A DNA stretch of 64,000 nt from Streptomyces sp. Sge12 (GCF_002080455.1 NZ_CP020555.1:2108001-2172000), one strand, 5' to 3'. Counted from the first letter of the stretch, positions 32,512-41,396 are shown. The notes: generated by a model not told the origin, from the letters alone. Numbers and translations are program-made.

Positions 32512-35204
32512 TGAGGTCCTGCCTTCTGTCGCGTCATCCGATCACGGTCGTGATCGAGTTCCATCGGTTCTGCCGGTTCCATCGGTTCTGCCGGTTCCAT
32601 CGGTTCTGCCGGTTCCGCCGGTTCCGCCGGTTCTGACAGCCCCGGCGGCGCATCGCCGGCGGCCTCGCCGCCGTCCACGGTGACACGGTCCGGTGCCCGG
32701 CCGCCGCGCACCGCTCGCAGCGTGAGCACCATGGTCAGCCCGCCCCCGGGGGTGTCCTCGGCCGCCAGAGTGCCGTCCATGGCCTCGGCGAAGCCACGGG
32801 CGACCGCGAGCCCGAGGCCGACGCCGGCCCCGCGCGGGGCGTCCCCGTACCGCTGGAAGGGGGCGAAGATCCGGTCCTTGGCCTCGTCGGGCACGCCCCG
32901 CCCGCGGTCGACGACCCGTACCTCGACCCGGTCGCCGAGGCAGCTGGCCGCCACCAGGACGGGCTCCCCCGCCGGGCTGTACTTGACGGCGTTCTCCACC
33001 ACGTTGGCCACGGTCCGCTCCAGCAGCCCCGGGTCCACGGCCACCATCGGCAGTGCCTCGGGCACGTCCAGCACCACGCTGTCCTCCGGTACGCCGCCCA
33101 GCGCCATCGGAACCACCTCGTCGAGGTCGATCTCCCGGATCAGCGGGGTCACGGTGCCGGTCTGCAGCCGGGACATGTCGAGCAGGTTGCCCACCAAGTG
33201 GTCGAGGCGGTCGGCACCGTCCTCGATGCCTTCGAGGAGCTCGGCCCGGTCCTCCTCGGACCACTCCACGTCGGCGGAGCGCAGCGAGCTCACGGAGGCC
33301 TTGATCGAGGCCAGGGGCGTACGGAGGTCATGGCTGACGGCGGCGAGCAGCGCGGTGCGGATGCGGTTGCCCTCCGCCATCCGGCGGGCCTCCTCGGCCT
33401 CGCCGACCAGGCGCTGGCGGTCCAGGACCACGGCGGCCTGCGCCGCGAAGGCGCCGAGCACCCGGCGGTCCTCGGCGGGCAGCACCCGCCCGGACAGGGC
33501 CAGGGCCATGTGGTCCCCGATGGGCATGTCCACGTCGGCGTCCTCGGGCCGGGCGGCGGGCCTCGGGCCGACGCTGCCGGCCGGTCTCCAGGGCTCCACG
33601 TCGCCCGCCCGCTCCAGCAGGGCCACGGACTCCATGGCGAAGGTCTCGCGCACCCGCTCCAGCAGCGCGTCCAGGGTGGTCTCCCCGCGCAGCACACTGC
33701 CGGCCAGGAAGGAGAGGATCTCGGACTCGGCGCGCAGCCGGGCCGCCTGGTGGGTGCGCCGGGCGGCGAGGTCCACCACCGAGGCCACCGAGACGGCGAC
33801 GCCGAAGAAGACGGCGATGGCGACGATGTTCTTGGGGTCGGACACCGTGAACCGGTGCAGCGGCGGCGCGAAGAAGTAGTTGAGCAGCAGCGAGCCGAGG
33901 GCCGCGGAGGCCAGGGCCGGCCAGAGTCCGCCGAGCAGCGCCGCGGCCACCGTCAGCGACAGGAAGAGCAGCATGTCGTTGGCGATCCCGAGGTCCGCCT
34001 CGATGTGCGTGAGCAGCAGGCAGAGCAGGACGGGGAAGATCGTTCCGACCACCCAGCCGGCCATGATCCTGGTCCGTCCGAGCCGGGCCGCCGAGCGCAC
34101 CACGGGCAGGCCGCGCCCCTTGGCGACCTCCTCGTGGGTGACGATGTGCACGTCGAGGTCGGGCCCCGAGTCGCGGGCGACGCTCGCGCCGACCCCGGGG
34201 CCGAAGACGTACTGCCAGGAGCGGCGCCGGCTGGAGCCGAGGACGATCTGGGTGGCGTTGACGCCGCGCGCGAAGGCGAGCAGGGCGTCGGGGATGTTGT
34301 CGCCGATCACATGATGAAACGTTCCGCCCAGGTCCTCGACCAGGGTTCGCTGGACCGCGAGCTCCTTCGGCGAGGCGGCGGTCAGCCCGTCGCTACGGGC
34401 GATGTAGACGGCGAGGATCTCGCTGCCCGAGCCCTTGGCGGCCATCCGCGCGGCCCGCCGGATCAGGGTGCGGCCCTCCGGTCCGCCGGTGAGCCCGACG
34501 ACGATCCGCTCCCGCGCCTGCCAGGTCGAGCGGATGTCGTGCTCGCCCCGGTACTGCTGGAGGTACTCGTCCGCCCGGTCGGCCACCCACAGCAGGGCCA
34601 GCTCGCGCAGTGCGGTGAGGTTGCCCGGCCGGAAGTAGTTCGACAGGGCCGCGTCGACCTTCTCGGGCCGGTATATGTTCCCGTGGGCCATCCGCCGGCG
34701 CAGGGCCTGCGGGGACATGTCGACCAGCTCGACCTGGTCGGCCCGGCGGACCACCTCGTCCGGCACGGTCTCCCGCTGCCGCACCCCGGTGATCGACTCG
34801 ACCACGTCCCCGAGGGACTCCAGGTGCTGGATGTTCACGGTCGACACCACGTCGATGCCGGCCCGCAGCAGCTCCTCCACGTCCTGCCAGCGCTTGGCGT
34901 TGCGCGAGCCGGGCACGTTGGTGTGCGCGAGCTCGTCGACCAGCGCTATGGCGGGCCTGCGGGCGAGCAGCGCGTCCACGTCCATCTCGGTGAACCCGGC
35001 GCCCCGGTACGTCAGGGCCCTGCGCTCCACCTGTTCGAGGCCGTGGAGCATGACCTCCGTGCGCGGCCGGCCGTGGTGCTCGACGAAGCCGACGACGCAG
35101 TCCGCGCCGCGCTCCACCCGGCGATGCCCCTCGGAGAGCATCGCGTAGGTCTTGCCCACACCGGGCGCCGCGCCGAGGTAGATCCTGAGCTTGCCGCGTC
35201 CCAT
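32508..35204 (-). CDS. kdpD: KdpD sensor histidine kinase
   Basis: 898-residue osmosensor/K+-sensing kinase. Order: KdpD domain with Walker A GAAPGVGKT (about residues 9-17) and the ALVDELAHTN block; a universal-stress-like domain (IVVGLTGGPEGRTLIRRAA); four transmembrane helices of the DUF4118 region; a GAF-like segment; HisKA with His625 in VSHDLRTPL; HATPase with GVGLGLAVARG. The ATG at 35204 gives the family N-terminus and has GGAGAA upstream; a nearby ATG at 35213 is too close to that site. The last 40 residues are an acidic Glu-Pro repeat absent from typical KdpD. It overlaps kdpE by 4 bp. Confidence 0.93.
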   Translation of the reverse strand: MGRGKLRIYLGAAPGVGKTYAMLSEGHRRVERGADCVVGFVEHHGRPRTEVMLHGLEQVERRALTYRGAGFTEMDVDALLARRPAIALVDELAHTNVPGSRNAKRWQDVEELLRAGIDVVSTVNIQHLESLGDVVESITGVRQRETVPDEVVRRADQVELVDMSPQALRRRMAHGNIYRPEKVDAALSNYFRPGNLTALRELALLWVADRADEYLQQYRGEHDIRSTWQARERIVVGLTGGPEGRTLIRRAARMAAKGSGSEILAVYIARSDGLTAASPKELAVQRTLVEDLGGTFHHVIGDNIPDALLAFARGVNATQIVLGSSRRRSWQYVFGPGVGASVARDSGPDLDVHIVTHEEVAKGRGLPVVRSAARLGRTRIMAGWVVGTIFPVLLCLLLTHIEADLGIANDMLLFLSLTVAAALLGGLWPALASAALGSLLLNYFFAPPLHRFTVSDPKNIVAIAVFFGVAVSVASVVDLAARRTHQAARLRAESEILSFLAGSVLRGETTLDALLERVRETFAMESVALLERAGDVEPWRPAGSVGPRPAARPEDADVDMPIGDHMALALSGRVLPAEDRRVLGAFAAQAAVVLDRQRLVGEAEEARRMAEGNRIRTALLAAVSHDLRTPLASIKASVSSLRSADVEWSEEDRAELLEGIEDGADRLDHLVGNLLDMSRLQTGTVTPLIREIDLDEVVPMALGGVPEDSVVLDVPEALPMVAVDPGLLERTVANVVENAVKYSPAGEPVLVAASCLGDRVEVRVVDRGRGVPDEAKDRIFAPFQRYGDAPRGAGVGLGLAVARGFAEAMDGTLAAEDTPGGGLTMVLTLRAVRGGRAPDRVTVDGGEAAGDAPPGLSEPAEPAEPAEPMEPAEPMEPAEPMELDHDRDRMTRQKAGPQ
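32559..32630. repeat. Tandem 18-bp/9-bp repeat in the 3' end of kdpD
   Basis: Three exact copies of an 18-bp unit (TTCCATCGGTTCTGCCGG on the plus strand, 32559-32612) followed by two 9-bp units TTCCGCCGG. On the coding strand it encodes repeated Glu-Pro-Ala/Met. Confidence 0.95.
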
Positions 35205-35295
35205 GCGCCCCATTCTCCGGGACGCCGCTGCCCCGCACGCACCGATCCGCACCCAGGCGCCGATCCCTGACGCATCTCTGACGCGGGGCGGAAAA

Positions 35296-35344
35296 GCCGG
35301 TGGGCCCCACCCCGAAGGAGTAGGGCCCACCGGCCGAAACGCAT
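35296..35344 (-). terminator. Stem-loop between the DUF3710 gene and kdpD
   Basis: 12-bp perfect stem (GCCGGTGGGCCC and complement) with a 25-base loop, 33 bp past the DUF3710 stop; probably ends the dut operon transcript. Confidence 0.6.
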
Positions 35345-35377
35345 GACGGTCCCCCTGTGCGCGGGGGCCGTCCGAGG

Positions 35378-36163
35378 TCAGCGGACCTCGGTGATCTCCG
35401 GGCCGCGTTCGAGCTGCCCCATGCCACCGCCGAAGCGGGAGCCCTCCTGGTCGTCCGTCTGCACGCCGTCCGGCACCATCTGGGCGTCGTTCGGCAGCTT
35501 CAGGACGATCGGGTCGCGGGGAGCCATCGGGCCGTCACCGCGGACGACGACGGTGTCCCGGAAGATCTGCTCCAGCACACCCGCCCCCGCCGATTCGGGA
35601 CGCACCGCGGCCTGGCCGGAGATGACGCCGCGCAGGAACCAGCGCGGGCCGTCGACGCCCACGAAGCGGACCAGCTGGGCGCCGGTCTGCCCGTCCGGGA
35701 GCGGTACGGGCACCTGTGCGCGCAGCTCCCAGCCGAGGGTTCCCTGGGCCTCGTCGATGATGCCGCCCTGCTGGGTGATACCCGTGGCGATCTCCTCGCG
35801 GACCTCGCCCCAGATGCCCTCCTTCTTGGGCGCGGCGAAGGCCTGCAGCTGCACGGCACTGTCGCCCAGGACCACGGTCGCGGCCACGATCGCGTCACCG
35901 GCGACCTCGACGCGCAGCTCCATGCCCTCGACACCGGGTACGAGGATGCCGCCCAGGTCGACCCGGCCGTCGGCCGGGTTCCCGAGCACCTCGGAGAGGT
36001 CCCAGGGGCCGTCGGGCCGCGGGGCCGGAGGCAGGTTCACCCGGCGCGGCTGGGCATCGCTCTCCTGCCCGCCCGCCTCGTCCTGCTCGGCGACGCCGTC
36101 TACGACCTGCTCGGCCGCGCCGCCGTCATGGGCGGAGTCGTTCTTCTTGCGACGTCCGAACAC
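35378..36163 (-). CDS. DUF3710 family protein
   Basis: 261 residues, soluble. The N-terminus is charged and Gln/Ala-rich (MFGRRKKNDSAHDGG), then a conserved core with GPWDLSEV, VDLGGILVP and GTLGWELRAQVP, the pattern of the actinobacterial DUF3710 family. No catalytic motif is recognisable and the function is unknown. The GTG start has AAGGA upstream and follows the dut stop by one base, so it is translated as part of the dut operon, an arrangement common in actinobacteria. Confidence 0.87.
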   Translation of the reverse strand: MFGRRKKNDSAHDGGAAEQVVDGVAEQDEAGGQESDAQPRRVNLPPAPRPDGPWDLSEVLGNPADGRVDLGGILVPGVEGMELRVEVAGDAIVAATVVLGDSAVQLQAFAAPKKEGIWGEVREEIATGITQQGGIIDEAQGTLGWELRAQVPVPLPDGQTGAQLVRFVGVDGPRWFLRGVISGQAAVRPESAGAGVLEQIFRDTVVVRGDGPMAPRDPIVLKLPNDAQMVPDGVQTDDQEGSRFGGGMGQLERGPEITEVR

Positions 36164-36164
36164 G

Positions 36165-36710
36165 TCACTGTCCTTCCCGGTCGGTTACGACCGAAGCGTA
36201 GCCATTCCCACCCTGCTGACCAGCCCCGGATCCGGCCACGGCCGCATGACCGCCGGTGGAGCCGAAACCCCCCTCGGCCCGGGCCGAGCCGGGAAGTTCC
36301 GCCACCTCGTGGAAGCGCACCTTCTCGACCCGCTGGACAACCAGCTGGGCAATGCGGTCGAAACGCTCGAACCGCACGCTCTCGCGAGGGTCGAGATTGA
36401 CCACGATCACCTTGATCTCCCCACGGTACCCGGCATCCACCGTCCCCGGGGCATTCACGAGCGCGAGCCCGCAGCGGGCGGCCAGGCCCGACCGCGGGTG
36501 CACGAAGGCCGCGTACCCGTCGGGCAGGGCGATCGAGACTCCGGTGGGCAGGACGGCCCGCTCGCCGGGCGCCAGCTCGGCCGCCTCGGTGGTGACGAGG
36601 TCGCAGCCGGCGTCGCCGGGGTGCCCGTACGCCGGAATCGGCACCTCCGGGTCGACGCGGCGGATCAGTACGTCGACCGGCCGGTGGGAGTCGTGGTTGG
36701 TCTGGGACAT
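36165..36710 (-). CDS. dut: Deoxyuridine 5'-triphosphate nucleotidohydrolase (dUTPase)
   Basis: 181 residues. It hydrolyses dUTP to dUMP and pyrophosphate, keeping uracil out of DNA. The five trimeric dUTPase motifs are present: HPGDAGCDL (1), HPRSGLAARCGLALVN (2), GTVDAGYRGEI (3), RFDRIAQLVV (4) and the flexible C-terminal RAEGGFGSTGG (5). About 25 residues beyond motif 5 form a Gly-rich extension. The ATG shares one base with the TGA of the upstream thioesterase gene (TGATG). Confidence 0.95.
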   Translation of the reverse strand: MSQTNHDSHRPVDVLIRRVDPEVPIPAYGHPGDAGCDLVTTEAAELAPGERAVLPTGVSIALPDGYAAFVHPRSGLAARCGLALVNAPGTVDAGYRGEIKVIVVNLDPRESVRFERFDRIAQLVVQRVEKVRFHEVAELPGSARAEGGFGSTGGHAAVAGSGAGQQGGNGYASVVTDREGQ

Positions 36711-37294
36711 CAGGGGTTCACCTCAAAGGCGCGTGCGCGCCTGACCTGGTCCGGGTCGGCCATCGCCGCCCGGATCTCCTCGGGCCGTCCGTTGTCGATG
36801 AAGTGGTCGACCTTCACCTCGATGAAGAGGGCGTCTGCGCGCACGGCGACCGGGCCCTGCGGTCCGCCTATCCGGCCGACGGCCGAGCAGTAGATCTTCC
36901 GTCCGGCGACGGCGGTGACCTCGGCCTCCAGGTACAGCACGGTGTCCACCGGCACGGGCCGCACGAAGTCGGTCTCCAGCCGCCCCGTCACCGCGATGAC
37001 GCGCAGCAGCCAGTTCAGCGAACCGAGCGTCTCGTCGAGCGCGGTGGCGAGCACCCCGCCGTGGGCGAGACCGGGTGCGCCCTGGTGCGCGGGCTTGACG
37101 GTGAACTCGGCGGTGACGCTCACGCCCTCGCCCGCCCGGGCCTCCAGGTGCAGTCCGTGGGGCTGGCCCCCGCCGCAGCCGAAGCAGTGCTCGTAGTGCG
37201 CACCGAGGAGTTCGCCGGGTGCGGGCGCGTCCGGGTGCCGGACCGGTGCGGCGGCATCGTCCGGGGGCGTCAGCGCTGTGTTTCGTCCACTCAC
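36710..37294 (-). CDS. PaaI-like hotdog thioesterase
   Basis: About 194 residues with a hotdog fold signature: HCFGCGGGQPHGLHL at the N-terminus, GLAHGGVLATALDETLGSLNWLL (central helix with the catalytic-type Asp/Glu) and the strands TGRLETDFVRPVPVDTVLYLEAE. This predicts hydrolysis of an acyl-CoA; the substrate cannot be told. The GTG at 37294 gives a sensible N-terminus; the frame is open much further upstream but with poor codon use. Its stop shares a base with the dut start, so it heads the thioesterase-dut-DUF3710 operon. Divergent from the DUF3093 gene. Confidence 0.82.
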   Translation of the reverse strand: MSGRNTALTPPDDAAAPVRHPDAPAPGELLGAHYEHCFGCGGGQPHGLHLEARAGEGVSVTAEFTVKPAHQGAPGLAHGGVLATALDETLGSLNWLLRVIAVTGRLETDFVRPVPVDTVLYLEAEVTAVAGRKIYCSAVGRIGGPQGPVAVRADALFIEVKVDHFIDNGRPEEIRAAMADPDQVRRARAFEVNP

Positions 37295-37352
37295 AGCCGC
37301 AGACCTTACCCGCGCGGCTACCCACCGGTCGCCTCGTGGCAGGCTAGGCCGT

Positions 37353-37817
37353 ATGCAGCTCTCCACCGCGCACCACGACGAACGTCTGACCGCCCCCCGC
37401 TCCTGGTGGGGCATCGCCGTACTGATCGGTCTCGCCTGTGCGCTGATGCTGCTGCCGCTGGGGACGACGGCGCTACTGGCCGGCCTGGTCGGGGGCACCG
37501 CGCTGGCGGGGCTGGCGGTGAGTTCGTACGGTTCCGCGCGCGTGCGCGTGGTGGGCGGCGCGCTGGCGGTCGGGGACGCACGGATCCCGGTGACGGCGCT
37601 GGGCGAGCCCGAGATCCTGGATGCGGAGGAAGCGCGCGCCTGGCGCACGCACAAGGCGGACACCCGGGCCTTCATGCTGATGCGCAGCTACGTGCCGACC
37701 GCGGTCCGGATCGAGATCACCGACCCGGCCGATCCGACCCCGTACGTCTACGTCTCCACCCGCGAGCCCCGGGCCCTGGTCGCGGCGCTGCTCGCCGCCC
37801 GGACCCCGGCGGCCTGA
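37353..37817 (+). CDS. DUF3093 membrane protein
   Basis: 154 residues. Two hydrophobic helices near residues 18-55 (IAVLIGLACALMLLPLG and LLAGLVGGTALAGLAVS) are followed by a soluble beta-rich domain ending YVYVSTREPRALVAALLAAR. This is the DUF3093 pattern found next to dut in actinobacteria. Function unknown. The ATG was chosen from family length. The gene is divergent from the thioesterase-dut operon with about 58 bp between them. Confidence 0.83.
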   Translation: MQLSTAHHDERLTAPRSWWGIAVLIGLACALMLLPLGTTALLAGLVGGTALAGLAVSSYGSARVRVVGGALAVGDARIPVTALGEPEILDAEEARAWRTHKADTRAFMLMRSYVPTAVRIEITDPADPTPYVYVSTREPRALVAALLAARTPAA

Positions 37818-37841
37818 ACCGGTCCGCGCGGGCTCCCGCCG

Positions 37842-37862
37842 GCCGGGGCGGACCGCCCCGGC
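37842..37862. terminator. Compact GC hairpin between convergent genes
   Basis: GCCGGGGCGG and its complement with a minimal loop, 25 bp past the DUF3093 stop and just before the stop of the convergent gene. Confidence 0.5.
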
Positions 37863-37869
37863 GGGGGCC

Positions 37870-38802
37870 TCAGTCGTTGAGGGACGGATCCGAGACCTCG
37901 AGGGCGAGCTTGGTTGCCTCGGGAAGGGGCTGCACGGGCTGTTCCAGGGGCGGCAGGGAGCGGAGGGTCTCCCAGTCCACGGCCCGCCTCTGCAGGTCAC
38001 TACGGACCTTCTCGGCGACTTTGCGGGTGTCGCGCCGGTTCATGACCGCGCCGACAGCGGCGCCCACCATGAACGGCATGAGGTTCGGGAGGTTGCGGAA
38101 CATCCGCTTCATGATCTGCTGGCGCAGTTCGCGCTTCATCTGCCCGCCGAGCGCCGCGTTGAGCGTGGTCGGCTTGGTCAGGTCGACCCCGCGCTCCTCC
38201 GTCCAGGCGGTCAGGTAGGCGAGGCTGCGGTCCTTGAGGTTGCCGGGCGGCCGCTGGCCGTAGACCTCGTGGAGTTCGGCGATGAGCTTCAGCTCGATGG
38301 CGGCGACGGCGGTGATCTCGGCGGCCAGTTCCGCCGGCATCGCGGGCGGCACGGGCAGCATGGCCGCGGCGCCGACGCCGGCGCCCACGGTCGAGGAGGC
38401 GTTGGCGGCTCCCGATATCAGCTTCTCGGCGAGCTGATCGGGGCCGAGGCCCGGGAACTGCGCGCGCAGCGTCGCGAGGTCCCGAACCGGAACGCGCGGG
38501 GCGTTCTCGATGATCCTGTCGGTGATGTACAGGGTGATGGCCCTGACACCGTGGCCGCCCTTGCGCATTCCGCTTTTGACGGCTTGCATCGGACGAGCCC
38601 CGAAGCCGCTGCGGGACTCCCCGTCGGGCTCGGTGGCCGACGGCACCGCCGGGGCGCTGTCGGACGGCACGGCGACCGCCGCGCTGGCGGAGCCGCCGGG
38701 AGCTCCCGGACCCGTTTCCGGATCGATGGGTGCCACCTGCGTCTCCGCCGAATCACCAGTTTTTCGGAAGCGGCGCTTCCGAAATGGTGTGGAGCCAGCC
38801 AC
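37870..38802 (-). CDS. Conserved EcsC-like hypothetical protein
   Basis: 310 residues. After a disordered Ala/Pro/Ser N-terminus (about 1-70), the central part has glycine-rich helices (STVGAGVGAAAMLPVPPAMPA, then LAAEITAVAAIELKLIAELHEVYG) and MPFMVGAAVGAVMNRRDTRKVAEKV, which resemble the EcsC-type fold of membrane-associated helices. No enzymatic motif is seen. Such proteins are conserved in Streptomyces without a known function. The GTG start lies 12 bp after the DUF4193 stop, so both are probably co-transcribed. Confidence 0.75.
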   Translation of the reverse strand: MAGSTPFRKRRFRKTGDSAETQVAPIDPETGPGAPGGSASAAVAVPSDSAPAVPSATEPDGESRSGFGARPMQAVKSGMRKGGHGVRAITLYITDRIIENAPRVPVRDLATLRAQFPGLGPDQLAEKLISGAANASSTVGAGVGAAAMLPVPPAMPAELAAEITAVAAIELKLIAELHEVYGQRPPGNLKDRSLAYLTAWTEERGVDLTKPTTLNAALGGQMKRELRQQIMKRMFRNLPNLMPFMVGAAVGAVMNRRDTRKVAEKVRSDLQRRAVDWETLRSLPPLEQPVQPLPEATKLALEVSDPSLND

Positions 38803-38814
38803 GGCCGACGCCTC

Positions 38815-39111
38815 TCAGTCGCAGTCGCGACAGATCGGCTGACCGTTCTTCTCACGTGCCAGCTGGCTGCGGTGGTGGACCAGGAAGCAGCTCATGCAGG
38901 TGAACTCATCGGCCTGCTTGGGCAGGACCCGGACGGCCAGCTCCTCATTGGAGAGGTCCGCACCGGGAAGCTCCATGCTTTCGACAGAGTCGAATTCGTC
39001 CATGTCCGCGGAGGACGTGGACTTCTCGTTGCGCCGGGCCTTCAGCTCTTCGATGCTGTCGTTGTCGACGTCATCGTCGGTCTTGCGCGGGGTGTCGTAG
39101 TCCGTTGCCAT
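38815..39111 (-). CDS. DUF4193 small zinc-ribbon-like protein
   Basis: 98 residues: an acidic N-terminal half (DDDVDNDSIEELKARRNEKS) and a C-terminal CMSC...CRDC arrangement (FTCMSCFLVHHRSQL, QPICRDCD) that should bind one metal ion. This matches the actinobacterial DUF4193 family, abundant and of unknown function, possibly RNA-polymerase or ribosome associated by analogy with other small zinc proteins; that is speculation. ATG start. Confidence 0.9.
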   Translation of the reverse strand: MATDYDTPRKTDDDVDNDSIEELKARRNEKSTSSADMDEFDSVESMELPGADLSNEELAVRVLPKQADEFTCMSCFLVHHRSQLAREKNGQPICRDCD

Positions 39112-39492
39112 TGTTCGCTCTCCCCCTCTGGGTGTTAGCGGTGTCTCAGCGCACGTAACGCACGAGAGGCCGGACTTGTGCCCGACCTGAGGCGGAGATT
39201 TTGCCTCACATCAAGGTCTGTTACTCAATCGACACCCAGCCGCCCGCCTGAAGGGCGATTGGCTGGGATGACGAGCGGGACCGTACACGGTCCGGGTGCC
39301 GTCATGCACAAACGCCACCCCGTGTATTTCCCGCCATCCGAGGGGCCGGAAACCCGGACTTCCCGGGCGTTCCGGCCGTGCCGGGGTCACTGAACGCACA
39401 TGGGCCGACACCGGCCACTGTGATCGATCACACAGGACCGGTTGCCTTCACAGGGCAAGCATTCAGCCAAAAGCGAACACCCGGCGGGCGTC
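39112..39492. other. Intergenic region upstream of the DUF4193 gene
   Basis: 381 bp between cutS (which ends here, minus strand) and the DUF4193 gene. It should contain the cutS terminator and the DUF4193 promoter. It holds a 14-bp palindrome (39419-39432) and a partial stem-loop (CCCAGCC...GGCTGGG, about 39234-39266). No ORF is supported. Confidence 0.5.
39419..39432. promoter_or_regulatory. 14-bp palindrome, possible CRP-like site
   Basis: TGTGATCGATCACA is a perfect palindrome and fits GTG-N6-CAC, the core reported for Streptomyces Crp. It is about 310 bp upstream of the DUF4193 start, which is far for a direct operator. Confidence 0.3.
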
Positions 39493-40746
39493 TCACAAGG
39501 GAAGAGTGACACGCATCACGAGGCCACCGCCTTCCCGGGGCATCGCCTGGATCCTGCCGCCGTGTGCGCGCGCCACGGAGCGCGCGATCGACAGACCCAG
39601 CCCGACACCCTTGTCGCTGCCCGTGCGCTCCGTACGCAGCCGCCTGAAGGGCTCGAAGAGGTTGTCCACCTCGTACGCGGGAACAACGGGACCCGTGTTC
39701 GATACCAGGAGGACCGCCTGATCGTGCTGGGCCTCGGTCACGACCTCCACCCAGCCGTCCTCCGGCACGTTGTACCGGACGGCGTTCTGCACCAGGTTGA
39801 GGGCGATCCGCTCCAGCAGCACCCCGTTGCCCTGGACGACGGCGGGCGCGCGCTCGCCGCGGATCTCCACGCCCTTCGCCTCGGCCTCGCCGCGCACCTG
39901 GTCGACGGCGCGCGAGGCGACCTCCGCCAGGTCCACGGGTTTGCGCTCGACGATCTGGTTCTCGCTGCGGGCCAGCAGCAGCAGGCCCTCGACCAGCTGC
40001 TCACTGCGCTCGTTGGTGGCCAGCAGGGTCTTGCCGAGCTGCTGGAGCTCGACGGGGGCCCCGGGATCGGAGAGGTGGACCTCCAGCAGCGTCCGGTTGA
40101 TCGCGAGCGGTGTCCGCAGCTCGTGCGAGGCGTTCGCGACGAACCTCTGCTGGGCCGTGAAGGCCCGCTCCAGCCGGTCGAGCATCTCGTCGAAGGTGTC
40201 GGCGAGCTCCTTGAGCTCGTCGTCCGGCCCGTCCAGCTCGATCCGCCGGGTCAGGTCGGAGCCGACCACCCGGCGCGCGGTCCGGGTGATCTTGCCGAGC
40301 GGCGAGAGCACCCGGCCGGCCATCGCGTAGCCGAAGGCGAACGCGATGATGCTCAGGCCCAGCAGGGCCATGAGCGACCGGCTCAGCAGGTCGTCCAGGG
40401 CGTGCCGGCGCTGTTCGAGCACGCACTGGTTGACCGCCGCGTTGAACTGCTCCGGCTCCAGCGGGCCGCCCATCACGCCCGAGCAGTTGGTGCTGGAGAC
40501 CTTGACCTGGCCGCCGACGATCTGGAACGGCAGCGCGTTGCCCTGCCGCAGCGCCTGCGCCGCGAGCAGGTAGATGATCGACAGCAGCAGGATGCCCGCG
40601 ATCAGGAACATCCCGCCGTACAGCAGGGTGAGGCGTATGCGGATGGTCGGCCGCAGCCACGGGAAAGGACCCTCGGGCTGGCCGGGGTCCCAGGTCGGTT
40701 TCGGTGGTGCGACCGGTGGCGCCGGGGTGACGGGCACGCGCTTCAA
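39493..40746 (-). CDS. cutS: CutS sensor histidine kinase
   Basis: 417 residues. Two transmembrane helices (about residues 38-62 and 123-146) flank a short extracytoplasmic loop containing Cys88 and Cys108, the conserved cysteine pair proposed to sense the redox/secretion state outside the membrane. HAMP (about 150-200), HisKA with His208 in ANASHELRTPL and a HATPase domain follow. The CutRS system is conserved in Streptomyces and affects secretion stress and antibiotic production. The start is a TTG that overlaps the cutR TGA by 4 bases (TTGA), so kinase translation depends on termination of cutR. Confidence 0.92.
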   Translation of the reverse strand: MKRVPVTPAPPVAPPKPTWDPGQPEGPFPWLRPTIRIRLTLLYGGMFLIAGILLLSIIYLLAAQALRQGNALPFQIVGGQVKVSSTNCSGVMGGPLEPEQFNAAVNQCVLEQRRHALDDLLSRSLMALLGLSIIAFAFGYAMAGRVLSPLGKITRTARRVVGSDLTRRIELDGPDDELKELADTFDEMLDRLERAFTAQQRFVANASHELRTPLAINRTLLEVHLSDPGAPVELQQLGKTLLATNERSEQLVEGLLLLARSENQIVERKPVDLAEVASRAVDQVRGEAEAKGVEIRGERAPAVVQGNGVLLERIALNLVQNAVRYNVPEDGWVEVVTEAQHDQAVLLVSNTGPVVPAYEVDNLFEPFRRLRTERTGSDKGVGLGLSIARSVARAHGGRIQAMPREGGGLVMRVTLPL

Positions 40747-41396
40747 ATCCGGTATCCGGAACCGGGCACGGTGACGATGACCGGCGGCTCGCCCAGCTTG
40801 CGGCGCAGGGTCATCACGGTCACCCGCACGACGTTGGTGAAGGGGTCGGTGTTCTCGTCCCAGGCCTTCTCCAGCAGCTGCTCGGCCGAGACGACGGTGC
40901 CCTCGCTGCGCATGAGGACCTCCAGCACCGCGAACTCCTTCGGGGCCAGCTGGACCTCCTTGCCCTCACGGAACACCTCGCGCCGGTTCGGGTCCAGCTT
41001 GATGCCGGCGCGCTCCAGTACGGGCGGCAGCGCGACCGTGGTGCGCCGGCCGAGCGCCCGTACGCGGGCGGTCAGCTCGGTGAAGGCGAAGGGCTTGGGC
41101 AGGTAGTCGTCCGCGCCGAGCTCCAGGCCCTCCACCCGGTCGCTCACATCGCCGGAGGCGGTCAGCATCAGCACACGGGTGGGCATGCCGAGCTCGACGA
41201 TCTTCCGGCACACGTCGTCACCGTGCACGAGCGGGAGGTCCCGGTCGAGCACGACCACGTCGTAGTCGTTGACCCCGACCCGCTCCAGGGCGGCGGCGCC
41301 GTCGTACACGACGTCCACGGCCATGGCCTCCCGGCGCAGGCCGGTGGCCACCGCATCGGCGAGCAGCTGCTCGTCCTCGACGACGAGTACGCGCAC
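40743..41396 (-). CDS. cutR: CutR response regulator
   Basis: 217-residue OmpR-family regulator paired with CutS. Receiver: acidic VEDEQ, phospho-acceptor Asp in VVLDRDLP, switch Lys in YLPKPF. C-terminal winged helix: LAPKEFAVLEVLMRSEGTVVS...NVVRVTVMTLRRKL. The GTG at 41396 follows AGGAAGG and yields a normal start (VRVLVVEDE); the frame is open further upstream without family support. It is divergent from a small 59-residue gene. Confidence 0.92.
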   Translation of the reverse strand: MRVLVVEDEQLLADAVATGLRREAMAVDVVYDGAAALERVGVNDYDVVVLDRDLPLVHGDDVCRKIVELGMPTRVLMLTASGDVSDRVEGLELGADDYLPKPFAFTELTARVRALGRRTTVALPPVLERAGIKLDPNRREVFREGKEVQLAPKEFAVLEVLMRSEGTVVSAEQLLEKAWDENTDPFTNVVRVTVMTLRRKLGEPPVIVTVPGSGYRI

